Part shown: one piece after another, positions 42,202-50,908 of the stretch
How positions within the stretch are numbered: the first letter of the stretch is position 1
How the letters are laid out: each line of letters begins with the position of its first letter
Assembly: GCF_004006175.1 (NCBI RefSeq)
Contig: NZ_CP033219.1
Location: 2,852,001-2,916,000 of the forward strand
Direction of reading: 5' to 3'
DNA length: 64,000 nucleotides
Source: Parasedimentitalea marina
GTDB lineage: Bacteria > Pseudomonadota > Alphaproteobacteria > Rhodobacterales > Rhodobacteraceae
Program-made: the position numbers and the translations under genes
Notes under the pieces: generated by a model
Database searches by the model: none
What the model was told of the DNA's origin: nothing
The model's input: only the letters and a program-made list of their open reading frames with translations

Positions 42202-43191
42202 TCAAACCTGGCGCTCGCCCCACTTTGGAACGTTAACGCCCCAATGAGCTGGTTTTTGCCCCGGGTGCGGCGCATCCAGCACAGGCAGGGATTGACCCAA
42301 CAGGTTGCCACAGACAATTTTGTCCTGGTTTTCGCCCAGAAATGCGACGCTGGAGATGTTGGGCAGCACTGTTGCCGGAGAGCTGTCGAAGTGTTGCCTT
42401 CCCATTGTGTTTGCAGTCAGAGCCGCTTCGACTTCATCTATCCAGGAAGCGTTGCGTTCACCGACAATCAGAGTTGGAGAACCCCCTGCATCAATATGAT
42501 ACAACTCACTGGATACGATACAGGCGGCATATAATCCGCCGTTTGTATCCAGCTCGATACCATCAACAAATGTCCCCGGGGGAAACTGAACGAATATCTT
42601 TGGCTCGCCGTGAACGCCATTTTCGTCCAAACGGACACGAGAGATTTTTTGACCAAATGTCTCGGCTATATACAGCCAGCCATTTTCATAATCCGGTCTG
42701 ACTTCATTGGTGTAGTGAAGGTCTTTCAAAACAACGGAGAACGTATCATCCGGATTGATCAGGCCGACATATCCATTCTTTACGTCACGCCGATAGGCCC
42801 GCGATCTTGGTTGCATTTTGGATGAAACAGTCACCCAGATCTTGCCAACCTGATCAACCAGGACAAAGTTTACCGGCGGCAGGACATTGCCTCGTTGGGA
42901 CACCGGATGGGGCCGGATACCATCGCCGTCCAGTTCAAGCACGCCTCCAGCATCAGCAATATTCGCAATAAGAAAACTGCCATCAGGTCTAAGTGATATT
43001 CCATTCGGGACCACAGGCATCCCTCCGAATTCGGAGGGGCCTTGTAAGAGGTATTGGCTTCCGTCTGAGCAAATTCGCATGACCCCATGGCCCTTGTGAG
43101 ACACAAAGATGTCGCCACTTCGGGTCGTCAGTACGGATTCAGGACGGCTTAGCCCCTCTCCTATAAATGCGATATCATCCAAATGTATCAT
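42202..43191 (-). CDS. SMP-30/gluconolactonase-family lactonase
   Basis: A 329-residue six-bladed beta-propeller hydrolase from the ATG at 43191 (MIHLDDIAFIGEGLSRPESV), which overlaps the upstream stop as ATGA. SGL-family elements are visible: RPESVLTTRSGDIFVSHKG (first metal Glu), PNGISLRPDGSFLIAN, RPDYENGWLYIAETFGQKISR and VDGIELDTNGGLYAACI (metal Asp). Such enzymes hydrolyse aldonolactones. Its place at the end of a dehydrogenase-dehydratase operon fits opening of a sugar lactone. Confidence 0.88.
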   Translation of the reverse strand: MIHLDDIAFIGEGLSRPESVLTTRSGDIFVSHKGHGVMRICSDGSQYLLQGPSEFGGMPVVPNGISLRPDGSFLIANIADAGGVLELDGDGIRPHPVSQRGNVLPPVNFVLVDQVGKIWVTVSSKMQPRSRAYRRDVKNGYVGLINPDDTFSVVLKDLHYTNEVRPDYENGWLYIAETFGQKISRVRLDENGVHGEPKIFVQFPPGTFVDGIELDTNGGLYAACIVSSELYHIDAGGSPTLIVGERNASWIDEVEAALTANTMGRQHFDSSPATVLPNISSVAFLGENQDKIVCGNLLGQSLPVLDAPHPGQKPAHWGVNVPKWGERQV

Positions 43192-44540
43192 ACTGCCACA
43201 TTCGCGATCAGTTTGACTTCCATCTCGCGACGCAATCGGTAGGCATCCGTGTTGGTGTCTGCTTCGACATCGCTCCATTTGACCGGCTCTCCTGCGGCGA
43301 CGTCTTTGACCAAGGTGACATTGTGCGCCAGCCCAAGGGGAACATACCCTTCAGCAACGGATTTCGCTGCCGGGCGAAGGCCGCCGGAAACGGTATAGCC
43401 GCCCTCGCCATCAAGGATTTCACCCTTGGCAAGATCACGCTTTGCAACCGCTGCAACATCGGCACGGAATTCACGGGCGACACCTGTAGGCTCTTGGCGA
43501 ATGCCAACGGAGGCGACAGACACCCCAAGTTCCAGCCCAATAAGGTGCCAGCGTTTATAGTTACACATATAGCGGCCACTGTCGTCGGTGACGACTTTGT
43601 ACTCTTCGAAACAATTGCGCAGATACTCTGTGTCGCCTTCAAAACAGACCCAGACACCCTTTCGAATATCATGCGGAATTTGGGCACCGTCAGCCGTCAG
43701 ACATGACACGACATCAACCATGCCCTTACGGTCCAGCACCCCGCCCTCAGAACGCGGGCGCATTAAGTTTGGAACATCGTCAATACCCCCCGGCGGAAAG
43801 ACCAATCCGTTATCGGGCGCATCGAGGCCAGCGGCGTTTGCAATTGCCGCGCTTTCAATGGCGGGTTTCGACCCGTCCAGAAAGGCGTTGAACATTTTGG
43901 GGTTCAGGCGGCCGCGTTTGGCTTGTTTGGCCGTCAGCCCCCAATGATCCCAGACGGTGTCTGGTGTCGACTGCCGGTAATGGGGCAACCACTTATGCCC
44001 CCGCCCCGCTGACACAACGCTAAAGCCGCAGGTGCGGGCCCAGTCTACAAGATCACAGGCCAAAGCAGGCTGATCACCATAAGCCATGCTGTAGATGACA
44101 CCTGCGTCTCTGGCTTTGTCAGCCAACCCGGAGCCGCAGAATGCATCGGCTTCCACTGTCACGTTGATGATATGCTTCTTGTGGTTAAACGCGGCTAGAC
44201 AATGGGTGACAGCTGCCAATGGGTTGCCCGTGCATTCGATAATGATCTCAATGTCTGGATGGGTAACAAGCGCTTCCCAGTTGTCCCCCACAAAGGTGGC
44301 GCCAGACTGGGCGGCATCGTTCAGGCTTTGGGCCGCATAGGCCGCTTCGTCCCAGCCCACGAGCTTCATATTGGATTTCGCCACATCAGGGTGCAGGTCA
44401 ACAACCCCAACAATGTGAATCCCCTTAAGGCGAAGAGCCTGAGCCAGGAACATGGTGCCAAACTTGCCAGCACCGATCATCCCGATACGCACCGGATTGC
44501 CATCCTCGGCGCGCTTTTGCATTTGTGTAAAAAGATTCAT
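43188..44540 (-). CDS. NAD(P)-dependent dehydrogenase with C-terminal SAF domain
   Basis: A 450-residue protein with a Rossmann N-domain (RIGMIGAGKFGTMFLAQAL), the homoserine-dehydrogenase-like segment IEIIIECTGNPLAAVTHC, and a middle catalytic region (SAGRGHKWLPHYRQSTPDT). The C-terminal SAF/antifreeze-like domain (about 350-440: VAAVAKRDLAKGEILDGEGG, GYVPLGLAHNVTLVKDVAAG) is also present. It belongs to the group of SAF-containing oxidoreductases found in sugar-acid operons; the exact reaction is not known to me. Overlaps both neighbours by ATGA (4 bp), so translation is coupled across the operon. Confidence 0.85.
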   Translation of the reverse strand: MNLFTQMQKRAEDGNPVRIGMIGAGKFGTMFLAQALRLKGIHIVGVVDLHPDVAKSNMKLVGWDEAAYAAQSLNDAAQSGATFVGDNWEALVTHPDIEIIIECTGNPLAAVTHCLAAFNHKKHIINVTVEADAFCGSGLADKARDAGVIYSMAYGDQPALACDLVDWARTCGFSVVSAGRGHKWLPHYRQSTPDTVWDHWGLTAKQAKRGRLNPKMFNAFLDGSKPAIESAAIANAAGLDAPDNGLVFPPGGIDDVPNLMRPRSEGGVLDRKGMVDVVSCLTADGAQIPHDIRKGVWVCFEGDTEYLRNCFEEYKVVTDDSGRYMCNYKRWHLIGLELGVSVASVGIRQEPTGVAREFRADVAAVAKRDLAKGEILDGEGGYTVSGGLRPAAKSVAEGYVPLGLAHNVTLVKDVAAGEPVKWSDVEADTNTDAYRLRREMEVKLIANVAV

Positions 44541-46249
44541 TTTGTGCTCTCTTTTGACCAGCCTTCGTGCGTCAGAAAATCGAAATCGCAGCCTTCGTCG
44601 GCCTGTAAAACCGTTCGACTGTACAGTCCGCGATAGCCCCGGCTGGCCAACTCCGGTTTGCTGTGCCCCTCCAAGCGGCGCGCAATCTCGGCGTCATCAA
44701 CCAATAGATCTATGCGTTTTTCAGACACCGAAAGACGCAGGCGATCGCCGTTTTGAACCGCAGCCAGAGGCCCGCCAACCCCAGCTTCTGGGGACATGTG
44801 CAGTACAATCGTTCCAAAGGCGGTACCAGACATCCGCGCGTCAGAAATTCGTACGATGTCTTTCACACCTTTCTTGGCGAGCTTTTTGGGGATCGGCAGA
44901 TAGCCAGCTTCGGGCATTCCAGCCGACACAGGGCCTGCATTCTTCAAAACCATGATGTCGTTGGCTTCGATATCAAGATCGGGATCGTCAACGCGCTGCG
45001 CGAGATCTTCAAGGCTCTCAAACACAACCGCCCTGCCCTCAACTTCAAAAAGCTCTGGCGTTGCGGCTGCACGTTTAAAGATCGCACCTTGCGGCGCAAT
45101 GTTGCCAAACAGGCTGATCAAACCACCTTCGTCGGACACAGGGGCGTCAAAGGGAAGGATAACACGGCGATCGACCCAGTCAGGCTCATCATCCAGACGT
45201 TCGGCCAGCGTTTGGCCGGTCACATCCACTGTATCTAGGTGCAGCAAATGGCGGATCTCGCGAAGCACTGCTCCGACGCCGCCAGCTGCATAAAAGTCCT
45301 CCATGTAGCCTTTACCCACGGGTTTGAGATCTACAAGAACAGGGGTTTCGTCAGAAATCTGGTTCAGACGCTCTGGCGAAATGCGAATACCCAAACGTCC
45401 AGCGACCGCAGTCAGGTGCACAATAGCGTTTGTCGATCCGCTGACCGCCATTAGCACACGAAAGGCATTCTCCACCGATTTCTCAGTGATGACTTCGCTT
45501 GGCAAACGGGGATTTTGAATAAGACTGACCGCAAGTCTGCCGCTTTCCTCTGCTGCCACCAAGCGATCAGAATGAACTGCCGGAATGGCCGCGCTCCCAG
45601 GCAATGACATGCCAAGCGTCTCGGCAATACAGGCCATAGTGCTTGCGGTTCCCATAACCGCACAGGTTCCTGCGGTTGTGGCCAGACGACCCTCGATCTC
45701 GGCGATTTCTTCGCCGGGGACTTCACCAGCGCGGAACTTGCCCCAGAAACGCCGGCAATCCGTACAGGCACCAAGGCGCTCGCCTTTGTGGCGACCGGTC
45801 ATCATCGGCCCTGTAACCAGTTGGACGCTGGGAATATCCGCCGACGCGGCCCCCATCAGTTGAGCAGGAACGGTCTTGTCACATCCTCCGATTAACACAA
45901 CAGCATCCATTGGCTGCGCCCGTACCATCTCCTCGGTGTCCATAGACATCAGGTTTCGGTACACCATGCTTGTGGGGTTCAGAAAAACCTCGCCCAAGGA
46001 AACCGTTGGAAACGGACGCGGCAATGCGCCAGCGGCAAGAACACCACGAGACACGGCCTCTACCAATTCCGGCATGGAACGGTGACAATTGTTGAACCCT
46101 GACGGGGTCATCGCGATCCCGACGATGGGCTTGTCCAACATGTCGCGCGATAGCCCCATGGACCGTGCAAACGAGCGGCGCAAATAGGATGCGAAATCCT
46201 TGTCACCATAGTTGGTCAACCCGCCCTGTATTCCTTTTCCCTCAGTCAT
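44537..46249 (-). CDS. IlvD/Edd-family sugar-acid dehydratase
   Basis: A 570-residue iron-sulfur dehydratase that removes water from 2,3-dihydroxy acids. Key segments: GGCDKTVPAQLMGAASADIPS (Fe-S Cys), GACTDCRRFWGKFRAGEV (Cys), AGTCAVMGTASTMACIAETLGMSLPG (Cys), and the C-terminal RISDARMSGTAFGTIVLHMSPEA. The TDCRRFWGKFR and length pattern fits the arabinonate/xylonate branch more than IlvD itself. It shares an 8-bp overlap with the upstream dehydrogenase and 4 bp with the downstream gene. Substrate likely a C4-C6 aldonate. Confidence 0.92.
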   Translation of the reverse strand: MTEGKGIQGGLTNYGDKDFASYLRRSFARSMGLSRDMLDKPIVGIAMTPSGFNNCHRSMPELVEAVSRGVLAAGALPRPFPTVSLGEVFLNPTSMVYRNLMSMDTEEMVRAQPMDAVVLIGGCDKTVPAQLMGAASADIPSVQLVTGPMMTGRHKGERLGACTDCRRFWGKFRAGEVPGEEIAEIEGRLATTAGTCAVMGTASTMACIAETLGMSLPGSAAIPAVHSDRLVAAEESGRLAVSLIQNPRLPSEVITEKSVENAFRVLMAVSGSTNAIVHLTAVAGRLGIRISPERLNQISDETPVLVDLKPVGKGYMEDFYAAGGVGAVLREIRHLLHLDTVDVTGQTLAERLDDEPDWVDRRVILPFDAPVSDEGGLISLFGNIAPQGAIFKRAAATPELFEVEGRAVVFESLEDLAQRVDDPDLDIEANDIMVLKNAGPVSAGMPEAGYLPIPKKLAKKGVKDIVRISDARMSGTAFGTIVLHMSPEAGVGGPLAAVQNGDRLRLSVSEKRIDLLVDDAEIARRLEGHSKPELASRGYRGLYSRTVLQADEGCDFDFLTHEGWSKESTK

Positions 46250-47150
46250 TGGTCGTGTCCTCCACGCTAGATTTGCGACAATTCACCCCCAGTAGACGCT
46301 CGTAAACAAGCACCATGGCGCCCTTGTCTTTGGCGCCATGACCCTCAAGCAATGCCTGTTGATATGTGCTGGTGGCCGCTGCCAAAACGGGCGCCGGAAT
46401 TTGGTATCGTGCCGAAATTTCTGCACCACTGATCAAATCCTTGTAGGCGGATTGCAGGGGATAGCCGGTGTCAAAGGTGCCTTCGAGAATCTGAGGAATA
46501 AAATACTCTGATGCATAGCTTCGGCCGGTGCCGGAATTGACCACCTCTGCTGTATTTTCCGGATCAAGCCCCAGTTTCTTGGCCATGGGCAGAATTTCCG
46601 CCAATGCGGCGACGTTAATGTCAAAGAGCAACTGGTTGATCAATTTGGTCAACTGACCGCTTCCGACAGCGCCGGTGTGCAAGATACGGTCTGCCATTGT
46701 GGAAAGTGCGGGTCTCAGATCCTCGACGATATCTGTTTCACCACCGATCATCATCGTGAGCGTACCATCTTGTGCGCGCTTCCACATTCCGGACACTGGC
46801 GCATCTAAGAACCTTAGGCCAAGCGCATCAAGACGGTCACCAATACTCAGAGTAAGCGAATACTCGATCGTCGATGTATCCACCACGATGGTGTTCGGCG
46901 ACAGGAACTTTGCAATGCCGTTCGTCTTATCAAAAAGGGATTTTTCGACAATACCGCCGTTTGGCAAGCAAAGGAACAGAACGCCGATATCAGCAAAATC
47001 TTTGAGCGAGGACACCGCAGATGCTCCGGCACGAACTGCAGCCTTGATTGCATCTTCGCTAAGGTCCAGAACTTTTACGTCCTGTGCTGCCGCCAGGTTC
47101 GCTGCCATCGGCGCCCCCATCTGACCCAGACCAACAAATCCATATCTCAT
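46242..47150 (-). CDS. NAD(P)-dependent dehydrogenase, 3-hydroxyisobutyrate dehydrogenase family
   Basis: A 302-residue beta-hydroxyacid dehydrogenase. The ATG at 47150 (MRYGFVGLGQMGAP) is preferred because AAGGAG lies 6 bp ahead; the ATG at 47156 directly abuts it. Motifs: GLGQMGAPMAANL (NAD site), FLDAPVSGMWKRAQDGTLTMMIGG (substrate site), GSGQLTKLINQLLFDINVAALAE (catalytic Lys in the KLINQ-type helix). Relatives reduce tartronate semialdehyde or oxidise L-threonate and other hydroxyacids. First gene of the four-gene operon. Confidence 0.92.
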   Translation of the reverse strand: MRYGFVGLGQMGAPMAANLAAAQDVKVLDLSEDAIKAAVRAGASAVSSLKDFADIGVLFLCLPNGGIVEKSLFDKTNGIAKFLSPNTIVVDTSTIEYSLTLSIGDRLDALGLRFLDAPVSGMWKRAQDGTLTMMIGGETDIVEDLRPALSTMADRILHTGAVGSGQLTKLINQLLFDINVAALAEILPMAKKLGLDPENTAEVVNSGTGRSYASEYFIPQILEGTFDTGYPLQSAYKDLISGAEISARYQIPAPVLAAATSTYQQALLEGHGAKDKGAMVLVYERLLGVNCRKSSVEDTTND

Positions 47151-47586
47151 GGCCATCTCCTTCTTGTGTTTCACAAGGGGATAACATCGCAATTCGAAAC
47201 TCTGGCATTCTCTATCGAGATTGGCCCATTCGGGGTTCACGCTTCCTGAAATATTCTCAAGGCTGTCAACAGATCTTACTTTCAGATGTAGGCCTAAACG
47301 TCACTGAGTGAAATCAAGCTGAACATTGCCGTTGGTCTCCCAGAAAGAGGCCAGCACAGATAACGGCCGTGCTCCGACGCGGGTTCGACAACGTAATCAT
47401 TTTGCGGTGAAAGGCCTCTAAACCTCCCAAAGTCTATGAAATAGGTCCTGAAACTGTAGAGTGGGCGTTGTGTAATGGTAAGACCTCAGCCTTCCAAACA
47501 AAGATCCTGAGTTTCGTAGAGTATAACCGATCTGCTTAGCCTTTCTTTTTATTGACTTTTTTCTCGCATCTGATTGCATAGAGTAG
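47151..47586. other. intergenic region with tRNA-Gly remnant
   Basis: This 436-bp region upstream of the sugar-acid operon and of the integrase remnant holds the operon's presumed promoter and, at 47461-47499, a tRNA-Gly-like fragment. The stretch 47520-47580 is AT-rich. No intact gene is present. Confidence 0.5.
47461..47499 (+). pseudogene. tRNA-Gly (TCC) fragment, island attachment-site remnant
   Basis: GGGCGTTGTGTAATGGTAAG (from 47463) and then ACCTCAGCCTTCCAA reproduce the 5' acceptor strand, D-arm and anticodon loop (TCC) of a bacterial tRNA-Gly. After the anticodon the anticodon stem is interrupted (CTGAG appears about 9 nt late). There is no T-arm GGTTCGA and no acceptor complement, so it cannot be functional. 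It lies 88 bp upstream of an integrase remnant, the usual relation between a tRNA attachment site and its integrase. Confidence 0.6.
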
Positions 47587-48378
47587 CACCCAGTTGCGTA
47601 CCCTTGCCTACAAAATGCCGACAAAGATACGTCTAAGCTCACAGAGACATTTGCCAAGAAATTACCTCACGCCAATTCCAGTACGGACAAATACTGGGAT
47701 ACCGAAGTTAAAGGCTTGGTACGTCGACACCAGGACATGGCAAAGACGCCATCTGGTGCCAATCGTGTTCTGCGCAGTTTCCGGACAATCTACAACCATG
47801 CACGCCGGACGTACGATCTGGCTGAGTGCCCTACGATGGCTATCGAGTGGTTTGAAGAAACACCGGATGGCCGGATCATTGGCGACTTGAAAGAGTGGCG
47901 GCAAACAATCGACGATCTGAGCAACCCAATTCATCGCGTATTCTTTGAACTTCTCCTGTTTAATGGTTTTAGAAAAACCGAGGCACTTACTCTTCAATGG
48001 AAACAAGTCCAGGAAGATCGGATCCACTTGCCGATGACGAAGAACGGCAGGAGTTTTGATCTCCCTATCCTGCAGGTACACCATGAGATTCTGGCACCGC
48101 TGCGCCCTCTCGGCCGTCGATGGGTGTTTCCGTCTCCAAAGTCGGTGGCAGGGCACATCACGAAGCCGGAAAGGATCAAATTCAACCCGCACATGCATCG
48201 CAGGACATTTGCAACAGTCGCGATGGAGGCTGGGGTTCTGGAAGAGATCGTTGGTCGGCTGCTAAACTATACGCCCCTGTCGATAACCGGGCAGAGATAT
48301 ACCCGGCCATCTTTGGATGCGCTTCGGCCTGCCATGGAAATCGCATGCAAGGAAATCTCGGATCGTATCGAAAACTAA
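47587..48378 (+). pseudogene. tyrosine integrase with internal deletion
   Basis: A phage/island-type tyrosine recombinase. The frame opens after a TAG at 47584 without an ATG. The N-terminal part reads KLTETFAKKLPHANSSTDKY then WDTEVKGLV, as at the start of full-length integrases. It then joins directly to the core-binding domain (RRHQDMAKTPSGANRVLRSF), omitting about 100-130 residues. The catalytic domain is preserved: Arg in GFRKTEALTLQW, MHRRTFATVAMEAG with His and Arg, and the Tyr nucleophile in GQRYTRPS. A TTG at 47716 could give a 220-residue product. Probably a decayed island integrase. Confidence 0.78.
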
Positions 48379-49005
48379 CGCCGTCAGCTGAACTGAACTT
48401 CAGACTGTGCGGTTATTGGCTAAGTTTGAGGTCGACCCGAGCTCAATGTGGACCGCCCTCCCCCGCCCGTGATAGAAAGCTGTGTCAATGTCGAGTTGTC
48501 GACGCAGATGGGCTTTCTTGTTAGTGAAGTGACCTTCGTTGCTCACGGAGTCTGCAGCGGCTTAGCGGGCCTTCCAGACCGCCACAGGGGTCAGTGAAAC
48601 TGGTGCTCCCAGCCCTTCTACGACATTCGTGCTGTGTGCAGCATGACGCGGCATATCGAGCACAAAAGGCAGTAAGGAGCCGTTCGCTGCGTCGAGCACC
48701 AACGTGCGCTGTGCGGACAAAGTGAGCTTTCGCTGCAAACTCTCCATGGCTGCAATCTACAAATTGCGAGACCAACCAATACAGCACAGTCGGTCTGCGA
48801 ACGCACGCCGTAAGTGCGAGACTTTCATTCCGTTATCAAAAGCGGACGTCAGGTGAGCGGCAAAATTTCTGGCTCTTATAGGATACTGGAGTATGGACTT
48901 AGCCCGCGTCAATTATCGCTAAAGACGGGTCCTCTTGATACGATTATTGGGTGCTAGGTCGCGACACACCGAAGGTATGAAGTGATCACTAAGATACGCG
49001 AACCG
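48379..49005. other. 627-bp region without a supported gene
   Basis: Only short, overlapping frames occur. The longest (48521-48787, minus, 88 codons; and a nested 61-codon frame at 48562-48747) show no family features, lack good ribosome-binding sites and have uneven codon use. No transposase motif, inverted repeat or tRNA seen. Probably decayed island DNA following the integrase remnant. Confidence 0.5.
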
Positions 49006-49926
49006 TTAGATGCGGCCCAACCGCCAATCTGCAAAAAGGTTGGCTTGGGTAGAAAAGTCATTGGTGTCATATCCTGCAAACAAACCGTCTTGAGTTACCA
49101 GAACAGTCTGCCACCCACGGGCGGCAGCACCCAGAATGTCAGTGTGAAGTGTATCTCCGCACATTGCGATGCGCTGGGACGGTACCGCTGGCAACGAGGC
49201 CTCGATCAAATCATAGACTTCGCCAAAAGGCTTTCCAAAGAACCGAACGTGTTCTGGAAAGACATCCGCGATGAGATGTCCAAAATACCCGGGCTCCACC
49301 GAAAAACCATCGTCGCGCGGTGCGGCTAAATCGGCGTTTCCAATAAGCAGACAGCGCGGGTTGTGCTGCATGGCAGACATCAAAAGCGCCTGACGATGTG
49401 TGGACCATTCAGCCGACGAAAGAAACAAAAACTGATCAACGTGATCATAAGCTTCAGGCAGGTCCTCAAGCCGCGTCGTAGTTGCGGGAAGATCATCCAA
49501 AGGGTCCGCATCCGCGGCAATTACTCCCCAATGACCATCTGGAAGATGCTGTAGAGCCGCCTCACGGCTGGTGATGATCTCGTCATCAGCGAGGGTCAGC
49601 CCCAGACGCTTGAACTTGGCGATGGCTCCGTCGCGGTCATAGCTTGCGGCATTGGTCAGAATGCGGATGGCACACCCACATTCTCTAAGCTGATCAAGCC
49701 TTCGATCCGCTCCGGGAATCAAGGTTTCACCGACATTCAGGACACCAAAAGCATCAAAAACGAAGGCGTCCACTTCATCGATAATATCCATCAGCGACTG
49801 AATATCCACAGTTGCCGTAAGGGCGGTTGTCTTAGGAAGTCGGGAGCGAACCTCTTCATAGCGATCAAATATTGATTGGGTCGTGAGCATCTTTTCCCCG
49901 CTGCTATAACTGGCCACAAAATCCAT
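49006..49926 (-). CDS. HAD-superfamily class IIA phosphatase (NagD/TIGR01459-like)
   Basis: A 306-residue phosphatase. Motif I is DAFVFDAFGVLNVGETLIPG (DxF variant with the nucleophile Asp, VFDAFGVL), motif II is ILTNAAS, and motif III/IV is MCGDTLHTDILGAAARGWQTVLVTQDGLFAG. This C2-capped IIA group includes 4-nitrophenyl- and sugar-phosphate phosphatases. The ATG at 49926 has TAGGA 6 bp before it; an ATG at 49890 (MLTTQSIFDRY) is also possible. It is divergent from the DeoR/Ugp-like operon with matching operators between, so probably part of the same phospho-compound pathway. Confidence 0.88.
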   Translation of the reverse strand: MDFVASYSSGEKMLTTQSIFDRYEEVRSRLPKTTALTATVDIQSLMDIIDEVDAFVFDAFGVLNVGETLIPGADRRLDQLRECGCAIRILTNAASYDRDGAIAKFKRLGLTLADDEIITSREAALQHLPDGHWGVIAADADPLDDLPATTTRLEDLPEAYDHVDQFLFLSSAEWSTHRQALLMSAMQHNPRCLLIGNADLAAPRDDGFSVEPGYFGHLIADVFPEHVRFFGKPFGEVYDLIEASLPAVPSQRIAMCGDTLHTDILGAAARGWQTVLVTQDGLFAGYDTNDFSTQANLFADWRLGRI

Positions 49927-49963
49927 GGTTCATCCTAAGGGTAAAATCGCTCAAGGAAAGGAT

Positions 49964-49984
49964 AAAACAACAAAGCAACAATAT
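49964..49984. promoter_or_regulatory. candidate DeoR operator, left copy
   Basis: AAAACAACAAAGCAACAATA is the reverse complement of the right copy (TTGTTGCTTTGTTGnTTTT). It lies 38 bp upstream of the HAD phosphatase start. Confidence 0.6.
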
Positions 49985-50066
49985 TTGCCGCCTTTTTGGT
50001 CAAAAGAGGCAATATTTCTCACAGTAATCCAAAGACTTATCCGACCTGCCGCGCAAAGTGCTCTTA

Positions 50067-50090
50067 TTTTTGTTGCTTTGTTGCTTTTTG
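50067..50090. promoter_or_regulatory. candidate DeoR operator, right copy
   Basis: TTTTTGTTGCTTTGTTGCTT followed by TTTG contains two direct TTGTTGCTTT-like units in tandem, about 40 bp upstream of the DeoR start. Inverted match to 49964-49984; the two centres are about 105 bp apart, compatible with looping. Confidence 0.6.
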
Positions 50091-50128
50091 AACCCTAACA
50101 TCATCAAGCAGAGCAACAAGGGGCTGGG

Positions 50129-50908
50129 ATGTCATCTAAGAAGCAAATTCGAAGAGACGCGATTGCGGCTCTTGCTCTTGAGCAAGGAGCTGTGACTGTG
50201 GGTTCGCTTGCCGAGCGGTTCGATGTCTCCATGCAAACAATTCGCCGCGATGTGGACGCGTTGTGTGAAGGTGAGATGTTGCATCGCGTCCATGGCCGGA
50301 TCGAACTGAGCGAAGAGTTCTTAAATACGCCATTTGATCAGCGTGCTGGCACCAACCCTTTAGGGAAACGTTCGATTGGCGAAGCAGCGGCGCGACTTAT
50401 CCCCGATGGATCGACCCTGTTTATCTCCATTGGATCTACCCCTCTAAGCGTCGCACAAGCCTTGCGCAGCCGAAAAAACCTGACCGTGATTACTAACAAT
50501 CTGAATGCAGCAATGGCGTTGAGCGACGAACTTTCAAACCGTATTATCCTGCCTGCGGGAGAGTTGCGTTTGCCAGACCGCGATATTCTGGGCGATGACG
50601 TTCTGGAGTTCTTTGGGCAGTACAGAGTCGAATTTGCGGTCTTTGGCGTGGCGGGTGTGGCGTTGGATGGCGGCCTTTTAGATTTCCACTCCACCGAGGT
50701 TAGAGCGCGGCAAGCAATTCGCGCGAATGCGCAGAAATCACTCTTAGTTGTCGACCAGTCCAAGTTCGGGCGTCATGCGCCGGCCTTGGGCGACAATATT
50801 TCTGATATCGACACAATCATCATGGATAGGCGTCCAGGGCCTGCGTTTGCCCCGCTGTTGGACCCGCTTGAAAACAGGCTTGTGATAGCCGAAGGAGATG
50901 CGAAATGA
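50129..50908 (+). CDS. DeoR/GlpR-family transcriptional regulator
   Basis: A 259-residue regulator with an N-terminal DeoR winged HTH (residues ~8-60: VTVGSLAERFDVSMQTIRRD, then VDALCEGEMLHRVHGRIEL). The C-terminal DeoRC sugar-phosphate sensor domain has IGEAAARLIPDGSTLFISIGSTP and VVDQSKFGRHAPALG. GlpR-like members sense sn-glycerol-3-phosphate or other phosphosugars and repress their own operon. It overlaps the following ATPase gene by ATGA, so it is the first gene of the transporter operon. Confidence 0.93.
   Translation: MSSKKQIRRDAIAALALEQGAVTVGSLAERFDVSMQTIRRDVDALCEGEMLHRVHGRIELSEEFLNTPFDQRAGTNPLGKRSIGEAAARLIPDGSTLFISIGSTPLSVAQALRSRKNLTVITNNLNAAMALSDELSNRIILPAGELRLPDRDILGDDVLEFFGQYRVEFAVFGVAGVALDGGLLDFHSTEVRARQAIRANAQKSLLVVDQSKFGRHAPALGDNISDIDTIIMDRRPGPAFAPLLDPLENRLVIAEGDAK

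Noticed and set aside
47594..47890. 98-codon plus-strand frame overlapping the integrase
   Set aside because: It is an alternate frame of the integrase remnant; the integrase motifs lie in the other frame.
48521..48787. Minus-strand frames of 61-88 codons as a hypothetical or transposase gene
   Set aside because: No ribosome-binding site, no family motif, and two competing frames over the same bases.
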